A stretch of 28,820 nucleotides of DNA from DASUZB01 sp036377075 (lineage in GTDB: Bacteria; Actinomycetota; CALGFH01). The notes under the pieces are model-generated. The model saw only the letters and a program-made list of their open reading frames with translations, was not told the DNA's origin and did no database searches. The translations under genes were made by a program, and so were the position numbers. The stretch lies in NCBI GenBank assembly GCA_036377075.1, contig DASUZB010000248.1, positions 1 to 28,820 on the forward strand, read 5' to 3'. Below are positions 22,714 through 28,820 of this stretch, piece after piece; the stretch's first letter is position 1, and every line of letters begins with the position of its first letter.

Positions 22714-23790
22714 ATGGACCTTCCGGTGATGCCGCCGGTGGCGCCGATGCTGGCGAAGCCGGTCGCCGAGCTGCCCGAGGGGCGCTACGGGTTCGAGCCC
22801 AAGTGGGACGGGTTCCGCACGGTCGTCTTCCGCGACGGCGACGAGGTGGAGCTCGGCAGCCGCAACGAGCGGCCGCTGACCCGTTACTTCCCCGAGCTCG
22901 TCGAGGCCGTCCTGGCCCACCTGCCACGGCGCTGCGTCGTCGACGCGGAGGTCGTGGTCCCCGACGAGGCCGGCCAGCGGCTGGACTTCGACGCGCTGCT
23001 GCTGCGCATCCACCCCGCCGCCAGCCGCGTCCGGCTGCTCGCCGGGCAGACCCCCGCGCGGCTGGTCGCCTTCGACCTGCTCGCCCTCGGCGGGACCGAC
23101 CACACCGGCGAGCCGTTCGCCCGCCGCCGCCTGGGACTCGAACGCGCCCTGGAGGGCGCGGCGGCACCGGTCCACCTGACGCCGGCCACCACCGACCGCG
23201 ACCGGGCCGCCGACTGGCTGCGCCGCTTCGAGGGCGCGGGGCTGGACGGCGTGGTCGCCAAGCACCTCGACGGGGTCTACGAGCAGGACCGGCGGCTGTG
23301 GTTCAAGGTCAAGCACCAGCGCACGGCCGACTGCGTGGTCGCCGGCTACAGGGTGCACAAGCGCGGCGAGGACCTGATCGGCTCGCTGATGCTCGGGCTG
23401 TTCACCGACGACGGGGAGCTGGCCAGCGTCGGCGTGGTCGGCGCGTTCCCGATGGCCACGCGCCGTGAGCTGTTCGCCGAGCTGCAGCCGCTGGTGACCA
23501 CGTTCGAAGGGCACCCGTGGGACTGGGCGCGCTACGCCGAGGAGGCGGGCGCGGCGGGCCGGCCGGGGTCGGACGCCAGCCGCTGGAACCCGGGCAAGCC
23601 GCTGTCGTTCGTGCCGCTGCGGCCCGAGCGGGTCGTCGAGGTCCGCTACGACCACCTGGAGGGGCGCCGCTTCCGCCACACCGCCCAGTTCGTCCGCTGG
23701 CGGCCCGACCGCGACCCCCGCTCGTGCACCTACGACCAGCTCGAGGAGACCGTCACCTACGACCTCGCCGACGTCCTCACGACGAGGTGA
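22714..23790 (+). CDS. ATP-dependent DNA ligase (LigC type)
   Basis: 358 residues. The nucleotidyltransferase half has the AMP-accepting lysine in EPKWDGFR (motif I, ~28-35), SRNERPLTRYFPEL (motif Ia region), VVDAEVVVPDEAG (motif III), GLDGVVAKHLDG (motif IV) and LWFKVKHQRTADCVVAG (motif V). An OB-fold follows (~225-358), with VVEVRYDHLEGRRFRHTAQFVRWRPDRDP. The size and lack of polymerase or nuclease domains fit the stand-alone LigC group, used in actinobacterial repair; no ku gene is adjacent. ATG at 22714 lacks a ribosome-binding site but has GATACT six bases before it, suggesting leaderless expression. It is divergent from the sugar operon. Confidence 0.92.
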   Translation: MDLPVMPPVAPMLAKPVAELPEGRYGFEPKWDGFRTVVFRDGDEVELGSRNERPLTRYFPELVEAVLAHLPRRCVVDAEVVVPDEAGQRLDFDALLLRIHPAASRVRLLAGQTPARLVAFDLLALGGTDHTGEPFARRRLGLERALEGAAAPVHLTPATTDRDRAADWLRRFEGAGLDGVVAKHLDGVYEQDRRLWFKVKHQRTADCVVAGYRVHKRGEDLIGSLMLGLFTDDGELASVGVVGAFPMATRRELFAELQPLVTTFEGHPWDWARYAEEAGAAGRPGSDASRWNPGKPLSFVPLRPERVVEVRYDHLEGRRFRHTAQFVRWRPDRDPRSCTYDQLEETVTYDLADVLTTR

Positions 23791-24038
23791 CGAGGTGCGC
23801 CGACCGCCCGCCCGCCGTAACGCCACCGCCGCCCCCGACGCTTGTACACCAGACAGTCCCCCGACCCCTGTCCGTCACGGCTCGGTGCCGCGCTGATCCC
23901 CCCAGCAGCCGGCGCCGGCCCCAGCACTACCCCACCGGCCGCGGTGAGGTGGTGCCGATCCCCCATGTCCCTCGAGGACCCGGACCCCAGGGCATCGCGC
24001 CCGGCGGTCAGGGCGGCGCGACTTCGAAAGGACAGTCA

Positions 24039-24482
24039 GTGGCTGCGTTCCTACTGTTCGTTCTGGCGTTCGGTGGCGGTGTCGTGGTGGCCGACCTGCT
24101 GCGGGAGAACACCGCCATCGTCCAGGTCACGGTGTTCCACCAGCCGGTCGGCGCCTACCCACAGGGTTGGCTGCTGGCGCTGGCGGCCGGACTCGGCTTC
24201 GCCGTCGCCATGCTGCTGGTCGCGTCCGTGGCCGCCGCGAACCGGCGCGCGCACCGCCGGGAGGGTCGGTCTGGGCGCCAGCGCCTGGAGACCCGGGCGC
24301 CAGCAACCGACCAGGACCGCCTGCTCGACCAGTTCTTCGGCCCCGACGAGGCACCCGGCCAGCCCATCCGACGGGCCGGGCCGGCCCACCTCCGGGGCGA
24401 GCGCCGGGAGGGACCGGCAAGGCGGGCCGTTCGCCCGCACGACGACATCGACCGCCGGTACCTGGCCGGGCGCCGGTGGTAG
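24039..24482 (+). CDS. Two-helix membrane protein, LapA-like, with basic tail
   Basis: 147 residues from GTG at 24039 (AAAGGA upstream). Helix one spans ~2-20, then a short loop (ENTAIVQVTVFHQPVGAYPQGW) and helix two (~44-68); this layout resembles the LapA/DUF1049 fold. The remaining ~75 residues are cytoplasmic, Arg-rich and of low complexity, with an acidic patch QDRLLDQFFGPDEAPG. Role unknown. The 250 bases upstream after the ligase gene hold no other gene and no recognised signal. Homology to LapA is a guess from pattern. Confidence 0.6.
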   Translation: MAAFLLFVLAFGGGVVVADLLRENTAIVQVTVFHQPVGAYPQGWLLALAAGLGFAVAMLLVASVAAANRRAHRREGRSGRQRLETRAPATDQDRLLDQFFGPDEAPGQPIRRAGPAHLRGERREGPARRAVRPHDDIDRRYLAGRRW

Positions 24483-24570
24483 CCGCGGCCGCCCGCCGCT
24501 GAGCACGCCCGCAGGAGCCGCCCCCACGGGCTCGCAGCTGCGGTCTGATGCGAAGATGAACCGTGCGGAT

Positions 24571-24601
24571 GCCAGCGACCTGGTAGGATCGCTGGCAAAT
24601 G
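24571..24601 (+). promoter_or_regulatory. Perfect dyad over the -10 of the HTH-TOBE gene, candidate molybdate operator
   Basis: GCCAGCGA (24571-24578) and TCGCTGGC (24589-24596) are perfect arms ten bases apart. Between and touching them lies TAGGAT (24584-24589), a good -10, with the ATG at 24599. Transcription should begin at or within a few bases of the start codon. A dimeric regulator here would shut off the gene and perhaps the mod genes behind it. Confidence 0.6.
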
Positions 24602-25000
24602 ATGAGCTATCGCCTCGGCCAGGTCGCGGAGCTGCTGGGCGTGAGCGTCGACACGGTGCGCCGCTGGGCCGACGCCGGCCTGCTCGGCGCGCAGCGGACC
24701 CGCGGCGGCCAGCGCGTGGTCGACGGGGCCGCCCTCGCCGCGTTCGTGACCAGCCGGTTCCAGGCGCCTGAGCACGACGAGGTGGTGGCCCGGTCGGCCC
24801 GGAACCGGTTCACCGGGATCGTCACCCGGGTCGTCAAGGACCAGGTCGTCGCGCAGGTCGAGCTGCAGGCGGGCCCGCACCGGGTGGTGTCGCTGATGAC
24901 CCGCGAGGCCGCCGACGAGCTGGGCCTGGCGGCCGGGGTGCTGGCGGTCGCCGCGGTCAAGGCGACCAACGTGGTGGTCGAGCTCCCGTCCCAGCACTGA
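24599..25000 (+). CDS. HTH-TOBE molybdate-responsive regulator
   Basis: 133 residues. The N-terminal ~55 form a MerR/excisionase-type helix-turn-helix (YRLGQVAELLGVSVDTVRRWADAGLL, followed by the wing RTRGGQRVV). The C-terminal ~68 (RNRFTGIVTRVVKDQVVAQVEL through AVAAVKATNVVVELP) form a single TOBE/Mop domain, which binds molybdate or tungstate. It heads the modABC genes, 19 bases before modA, and plays the part of ModE though with a different DNA-binding domain. Two adjacent ATGs (24599, 24602) are possible starts. Autoregulation through the dyad at its start is inference. Confidence 0.88.
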   Translation: MMSYRLGQVAELLGVSVDTVRRWADAGLLGAQRTRGGQRVVDGAALAAFVTSRFQAPEHDEVVARSARNRFTGIVTRVVKDQVVAQVELQAGPHRVVSLMTREAADELGLAAGVLAVAAVKATNVVVELPSQH

Positions 25001-25019
25001 AACCGACGAGGGGGGTCCC

Positions 25020-25796
25020 ATGCTCCGGTCCCGCATCCGCTCGGCCGCCGTCCTGCTGGCGGTGGCCGTGCTCGCCGCCGCCTGTGGCGGCAACAAGTCC
25101 TCCGGCGGCACGTCGGGGCCGTCGAACGAGATCAAGGTGTTCGCGGCCGCGTCGCTGACCGCAGCGTTCGGCAGGATCGGCCAGCAGTTCGCCGCTGCCA
25201 ACGGCGGCACCAAGGTGACCTTCAACTTCGCCGGCAGCCAGGCCCTCGCCACCCAGATCCAGCAGGGTGCCCCGGCCGACGTGTTCGCCTCGGCCGACAC
25301 CACCAACATGGACAAGGTCAAGGACCTGGCGGGCAACCCGAAGGTGTTCGCCAGCAACCTGCTGCAGATCGTGGTCGAGAAGGGCAACCCCAAAGGCGTC
25401 AAGGGGCTCTCGGACCTGGCCCGCAGGGACCTGAAGGTCGTCCTGGAGGCACCCGAGGTGCCGGCCGGCAAGTACGCCGAGCAGGTGCTCGACAGGGCGG
25501 GCGTCACCGTCGAGCCGGTCTCGCTCGAAGACAACGTCAAGGCGGCGGTCAGCAAGGTCTCCCTCGGCGAGGCCGACGCCGGGATCGTCTACGTCACCGA
25601 CGTCACCGCCGGCGGCGACAAGGTCGAGGGCGTCGACATCCCCAAGGACCAGAACGTCACGGCGACCTACCCGATCGCCACCGTCAAGGCGAGCAAGAAC
25701 CAGGACGAGGCGCAGGCGTTCGTCGACCTGGTCCTGTCCGACCAGGGCCAGCAGGTCCTGCGGAGCTACGGGTTCCTGCCCCCGCCGACCTCGTGA
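25020..25796 (+). CDS. modA: Molybdate ABC transporter, binding lipoprotein
   Basis: 258 residues. Lipoprotein signal with lipobox LAAAC, then the ModA pattern: KVFAAASLTAAF (~40), NFAGSQALATQIQQGAPADVFASAD (~70-94, the oxyanion site loops), VPAGKYAEQ (~150), GEADAGIVYVTD (~183) and QQVLRSYGFLPP at the end. It captures molybdate, possibly tungstate, outside the membrane and hands it to ModB. The ATG at 25020 follows GAGGGGGG. Its stop overlaps the modB GTG start (GTGA). Confidence 0.95.
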   Translation: MLRSRIRSAAVLLAVAVLAAACGGNKSSGGTSGPSNEIKVFAAASLTAAFGRIGQQFAAANGGTKVTFNFAGSQALATQIQQGAPADVFASADTTNMDKVKDLAGNPKVFASNLLQIVVEKGNPKGVKGLSDLARRDLKVVLEAPEVPAGKYAEQVLDRAGVTVEPVSLEDNVKAAVSKVSLGEADAGIVYVTDVTAGGDKVEGVDIPKDQNVTATYPIATVKASKNQDEAQAFVDLVLSDQGQQVLRSYGFLPPPTS

Positions 25797-26611
25797 CCGC
25801 CACCGCTCGGCGTCACCGGGCGGCCACCACGAGGACCAGGGCGCCGATCTGGTTCGTCGTCCCGGCGGTGCTCGCGGTGGGCTTCCTCGCCATGCCGCTG
25901 CTCGGCCTGCTCGAGCAGACGCCGTGGCGGCACCTGTCGGCAGAGCTCACCAGCCCGGCGGTGCGGGTCGCCTTACGGCTGTCGCTGGTGTGCTCGCTGG
26001 GCGCGGTCGCCGTCTCGCTGCTGCTGGGGGTGCCGCTGGCATGGCTGCTGGCCCGGGTCGAGTTTCCCGGCCGCAACCTGGTGCGGGCGATGACGACCTT
26101 GTCGATGGTGCTGCCCCCGGTGGTCGGCGGGGTGGCGCTGCTGCTGGCGTTCGGCCGGCGTGGGCTGGTCGGCCAATGGCTGGACCGGGCGTTCGGGATC
26201 ACGCTGCCGTTCACCACCGCGGGGGCGATCCTCGCCGAGGCGTTCGTGGCCATGCCGTTCCTGGTGATCTCGACCGAGGCGGGCCTGAGGGCGATGGACC
26301 GGCGCTTCGAGGACGCCGCCGCAACCCTCGGCGCCGGCCGCTGGACGACCTTCCGCCGGGTCACCCTGCCCCTGGTCGCCCCCTCCCTGGGCGCGGGCAT
26401 GGCGCTGTGCTGGGCCAGGGCGCTGGGCGAGTTCGGCGCCACCATCACCTTCGCCGGCAACCTCCCGGGCGCCACCCAGACGATGCCGCTGGCGGTCTAC
26501 GTCGCGCTGGAGAACGACCTGCAGGCCGCGATCGCGCTCAGCCTGGTCCTGCTGGTGGTCTCCCTCGCGGTCCTGATCGCCCTGCGGGACCGCTGGTTCC
26601 CGGTCGCATGA
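25793..26611 (+). CDS. modB: Molybdate ABC transporter permease
   Basis: 272 residues from GTG at 25793, overlapping modA by four bases. Five to six membrane segments with the ModB pattern: LPPVVGGVALLLAFGRRGLVG (~100-120), FVAMPFLVISTEAGLRAMDRRFEDAAATLGAGRWTTFRRVTLPL (the ATPase-docking loop, ~148-190) and ALGEFGATITFAGNLPGATQTMPLAVY (~203-229). It forms a homodimeric channel energised by ModC. Its TGA overlaps the ATG of a 22-codon frame that in turn overlaps modC. Confidence 0.95.
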   Translation: MTATARRHRAATTRTRAPIWFVVPAVLAVGFLAMPLLGLLEQTPWRHLSAELTSPAVRVALRLSLVCSLGAVAVSLLLGVPLAWLLARVEFPGRNLVRAMTTLSMVLPPVVGGVALLLAFGRRGLVGQWLDRAFGITLPFTTAGAILAEAFVAMPFLVISTEAGLRAMDRRFEDAAATLGAGRWTTFRRVTLPLVAPSLGAGMALCWARALGEFGATITFAGNLPGATQTMPLAVYVALENDLQAAIALSLVLLVVSLAVLIALRDRWFPVA

Positions 26612-26676
26612 GCCTGCCGGCAGCCCCGGGGAGCAGGAACCGTCCGGGCACCGGCGCGGGGATGCCCGTCCGATGA
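26608..26676 (+). CDS. 22-codon minicistron bridging modB and modC
   Basis: ATG at 26608 overlaps the modB stop (ATGA) and the frame ends in a TGA that overlaps the modC ATG (ATGA at 26673-26676). It encodes a short Gly/Pro/Arg-rich peptide (MSLPAAPGSRN...GMPVR) with no recognisable fold. Its first codons (ATGAGCCTG) repeat those of modC. The likely purpose is to carry ribosomes across the 60-base gap and keep modC coupled. It could also be chance, or a relic of an earlier modC start. Confidence 0.4.
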   Translation: MSLPAAPGSRNRPGTGAGMPVR

Positions 26677-27725
26677 GCCTGGACGCCAGGGTGGAGGTGC
26701 GCCTCGGCCGGCTGGACCTCGGCGTCGAGCTGGCGGTCGCCAGCGGCGAGCTGGTGGTCCTGCTGGGCCCCAACGGCGCCGGCAAGACCACCTTGCTGCG
26801 CGCCCTCGCAGGGCTGGTCACGCTCGACCGCGGCCGGGTGCTGCTCGACGGTGCGGTCCTGGAGGACAGCGGAGCGGGGGTGCGGGTGCCGACCGAGGGG
26901 CGCCCGATCGGCTTCGTGTTCCAGGACTACCTGCTGTTCCCGCACCTGTCGGCGCTCGAGAACGTCGCCTTCGGCCTGCGCGCCCGCGGCATGCCTCGCG
27001 CCGAGGCGCGCCAGCGCGCGGCGGCGTGGCTGGACCGGGTCGGGCTGGCGGAGCACGCCGGCTCGCGCCCGCGGGCGCTCTCGGGTGGGCAGGCCCAGCG
27101 GGTCGCCCTTGCCCGGGCCATGGTGGCCGACCCCCGGCTGCTGCTGCTGGACGAGCCACTGGCCGCGCTGGACGCCGCGACCCGCACCGAGGTCCGCCGC
27201 GACCTGCGCCGCCACCTCGCCTCCTTCGACGGCACCCGGCTGCTGGTCACCCACGACCCGATCGAGGCCATGGCCCTGGCCGACCGGCTGGTGGTCCTGG
27301 AACACGGCAAGGTCACCCAGACGGGCACCCCCACCGAGGTCAGCGGCCGGCCGCGCTCCCGCTACGTCGCCGAGCTCGTCGGCGTGAACCTCTTCCGCGG
27401 CCACGCCGACGGCCACACCGTCCGGCTCCCCGGCGGCGCGGTCCTGGTCGCCGCGGACGGGCACCATGGCGAGGTGTTCGCCGCCGTCCACCCCCACGCC
27501 GTCGCCCTGCACCGCCGACGTCCCGAGGGAACGCCCCGCAACGTGTGGGCCGGGACCGCCGAGGCCCTGGAGACGCTCGGCGACCGCGTCCGCGTCCGGG
27601 TCGTCGGCCAGGTCCCGATCGTGGCCGAGGTGACCTCCGCCGCCACCGCCGAGCTGCGCCTCGCCGACGGCGGGGTGGTATGGGCGACGGTCAAGGCCAC
27701 CGAGGTGGCCGTCTACCCCGCCTGA
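26673..27725 (+). CDS. modC: Molybdate ABC transporter ATPase
   Basis: 350 residues. Walker A GPNGAGKTT (~31-39), Q-loop FVFQDYLLFPHLSA (~88), signature LSGGQAQR (~136), Walker B LLLLDEPLAALD (~156-167) and H-loop VTHDPIEAMALAD. The C-terminal ~110 residues include a TOBE-type beta domain (RNVWAGTAEALETLGDRVRVRV through TVKATEVAVYP) that binds the oxyanion and may inhibit transport when molybdate is plentiful. The start ATG is reached by coupling through the minicistron; its own ribosome-binding site (GGGGA) is ten bases away. The gene converges on a VOC gene, 36 bases between stops. Confidence 0.95.
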   Translation: MSLDARVEVRLGRLDLGVELAVASGELVVLLGPNGAGKTTLLRALAGLVTLDRGRVLLDGAVLEDSGAGVRVPTEGRPIGFVFQDYLLFPHLSALENVAFGLRARGMPRAEARQRAAAWLDRVGLAEHAGSRPRALSGGQAQRVALARAMVADPRLLLLDEPLAALDAATRTEVRRDLRRHLASFDGTRLLVTHDPIEAMALADRLVVLEHGKVTQTGTPTEVSGRPRSRYVAELVGVNLFRGHADGHTVRLPGGAVLVAADGHHGEVFAAVHPHAVALHRRRPEGTPRNVWAGTAEALETLGDRVRVRVVGQVPIVAEVTSAATAELRLADGGVVWATVKATEVAVYPA

Positions 27726-27761
27726 GCGGGAGGGCGTCCGTGCCGGAGCCCGGCCCCTCGA

Positions 27762-28172
27762 CTACCGTTCGCGGATCGCTTGGCCGATGCCGAGCAGGTT
27801 CCCCTCGCTGTCCCGGAACCAGGCGGCCCGCTCGCCGATGCCGCCGGCCGAGGGGTAGTTCCCGTCGACCTCGGCGATGCCGTCCACCGTGCGCAGGCCG
27901 GGGACGTCGACCTCCTCGAAGACCACCCCGCGGCGCCGCAGCTCGGCGACCACGGCATCGAGGTCGTCGACCTCCCACGCCATCTGGGTGTGGGTGCCCG
28001 ACGCCGCGCCCGCCGAGGCGAAGAGGGCGAACCGCCCGCTGCCGCACTGGTAGCGCAACCCGCCCGGCCGCTCCTCGACCGGTTCCAGGCCGAGCTTCTC
28101 GGCGTAGAACGCCCGCGCCCGCTCGAGGTCCTGTGCCGGGAGCCTGGTGGCCACGTCGCTGTCCTTGAGCAT
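27762..28172 (-). CDS. VOC (glyoxalase/bleomycin-resistance) family protein
   Basis: 136 residues, one two-module VOC fold: VATRLPAQDLERARAFYAEKLGLEP at the front, MAWEVDDLDAVVAELRRRGVVFEE in the middle and AAWFRDSEGNLLGIGQ at the end. The final glutamate position (DSEGN) fits a metal-binding enzyme or binding protein, but no substrate can be named. The ATG at 28170-28172 lacks a ribosome-binding site; TAGGGT stands exactly six bases upstream, suggesting leaderless expression. It is divergent from the DUF1801 gene. Confidence 0.88.
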   Translation of the reverse strand: MLKDSDVATRLPAQDLERARAFYAEKLGLEPVEERPGGLRYQCGSGRFALFASAGAASGTHTQMAWEVDDLDAVVAELRRRGVVFEEVDVPGLRTVDGIAEVDGNYPSAGGIGERAAWFRDSEGNLLGIGQAIRER

Positions 28173-28295
28173 GTGCCGACCCTACCGCGCGGTCCCGACA
28201 GGTCGAAACCGGTCCGGCAGCTTCGACACCCCTCCAGGCGCGGCCACCTGGTGTTGAGCACGCGCCGGCCGTCCGGAAAGGTATGGTGATCGACC

Positions 28296-28691
28296 GTGAC
28301 CTACACCGCCGACCCGCGCGTCGACGCGTACATCGCCGCCCTGCCCGAGTGGCAGCAGGCGATCTGCCGCGAGGTCCGCGAGCTGGTCCACGCGGCCGAC
28401 CCGGTGGTCGCCGAGACCATCAAGCGCACCGACCGCCCGTACTTCGTGCTGCAGGGCAACGTCTGCGCCCTGCTGGCGGCCAAGGACCACGTCAACGTCT
28501 TCCTCTACGACGGCGCCATGGTCCCCGACCCCGAGGGGATCATCACCGGCGGCCACGACAACAAGACCGCCCGCACCGTAGCCATCCGCCAGGGCGAGAC
28601 GATCAACGCGCGCGCCCTCAGGGCCATGTTCGAGCAGATCATCGCGAACAACCGCGCCGGTGGCTGGCGCAAGCTGAAGCGCGGGAGCTGA
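28296..28691 (+). CDS. DUF1801 (YdhG-like) protein
   Basis: 131 residues. The DUF1801 pattern is visible: VDAYIAALPEWQQAICREVRELVH at the front, ETIKRTDRPYFVLQGNVCALLAAKDHVNVFLYDGA in the middle and the C-terminal helix RALRAMFEQIIANNRA. The family adopts a small alpha/beta fold of unknown function. GTG at 28296 has TATGGT eight bases upstream and only GGTGA as a possible ribosome-binding site. Its stop adjoins the convergent partial gene (one base between stops). Confidence 0.82.
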   Translation: MTYTADPRVDAYIAALPEWQQAICREVRELVHAADPVVAETIKRTDRPYFVLQGNVCALLAAKDHVNVFLYDGAMVPDPEGIITGGHDNKTARTVAIRQGETINARALRAMFEQIIANNRAGGWRKLKRGS

Positions 28692-28692
28692 C

Positions 28693-28820
28693 TCACCGCG
28701 AGCGGGACGCCGCCCGCGAGCGCCGCAGCCACAGCGACACGCTGCTGGGCTGCATGGTCCGTTCGACCACCGCCAGCAGCTCGGCGGTGAGGGTGTCCAG
28801 GTCGACGTGCTGGCGCAGCC
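28693..28820 (-). CDS. C-terminal end of a sensor-like membrane protein, cut by the window edge
   Basis: Only the last 41 codons are visible: LRQHVDLDTLTAELLAVVERTMQPSSVSLWLR and an Arg/Ser tail. The stretch VDLDTLTAELLAVVxxTMQP...SLWLR is the usual ending of large actinobacterial multi-helix membrane proteins of the sensor type whose function is unknown. The rest lies to the right of the window. It is convergent with the DUF1801 gene, with one base between the stops. Confidence 0.65.
   Translation of the reverse strand, partial: LRQHVDLDTLTAELLAVVERTMQPSSVSLWLRRSRAASRSR

Noticed and set aside
22714..23790. A complete bacterial end-joining system around the DNA ligase.
   Set aside because: No ku gene, polymerase or nuclease domain lies nearby; only a stand-alone ligase is supported.
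23791..24038. Possible small gene or RNA between the ligase and the LapA-like gene.
   Set aside because: No start with a ribosome-binding site, no stable hairpin and no recognised motif were found in these 250 bases.

Overview
The window is very GC-rich, with almost every third codon position G or C, and reads as the chromosome of a soil-type actinobacterium (Actinomycetota). The clues are an actinobacterial-type LexA box (CGAAC-N4-GTTCG) at a Y-family polymerase, a DUF7218 protein with a lysine/alanine tail, a sugar ABC transporter without its own ATPase, a LiaS/DesK-type kinase beside a PspC gene, frequent GTG/TTG starts, and many starts that look leaderless. No tRNA, rRNA, CRISPR array, phage gene or insertion sequence was recognised. 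The genus cannot be told from this sequence alone.

Left part (1-10.2 kb), envelope and signalling: a histidine kinase cut by the left edge, four helically spaced CTACCGC elements, a PspC protein, a multi-pass membrane protein divergent from a secreted repeat-rich protein (sharing a palindromic TATA-like operator), a 28-residue single-helix membrane protein, and a translationally coupled pair of a DUF5317 membrane protein and a large PAS-GGDEF-EAL cyclic-di-GMP enzyme. These are followed by a secreted parallel beta-helix protein with a choice-of-anchor Q region and an M50B-type membrane metalloprotease. Strong hairpins separate most convergent pairs, and two share the same arm sequence.

Middle part (10.3-18.1 kb), transport and catabolism: a polar amino-acid ABC importer (binding lipoprotein, permease, ATPase), a tandem VOC protein, divergent pobA and pcaD of the protocatechuate/beta-ketoadipate route, a glycerophosphodiester phosphodiesterase, a SOS-controlled DNA polymerase IV, and the small DUF7218 protein.

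Right part (18.2-28.8 kb): a LacI-family regulator convergent with a sugar ABC operon (binding lipoprotein, two permeases). The same operator-like sequence occurs at the regulator's own start and, in two tandem copies, upstream of the operon, so a local autoregulated sugar circuit is likely. Divergent from it lies an ATP-dependent DNA ligase, then a LapA-like membrane protein, and a molybdate cassette (HTH-TOBE regulator with a perfect dyad at its start, modA, modB, modC). The window ends with a VOC protein, a DUF1801 protein and the tail of a further sensor-like gene.

Most genes belong to well-known families. The features most worth a second look are regulatory: promoter -10 hexamers set about six bases before start codons, the LacI operator pair, the dyad at the HTH-TOBE gene, an intercistronic hairpin between the sugar-binding and permease genes, two minicistrons that bridge coupled genes, and the spaced repeats between the kinase and pspC.
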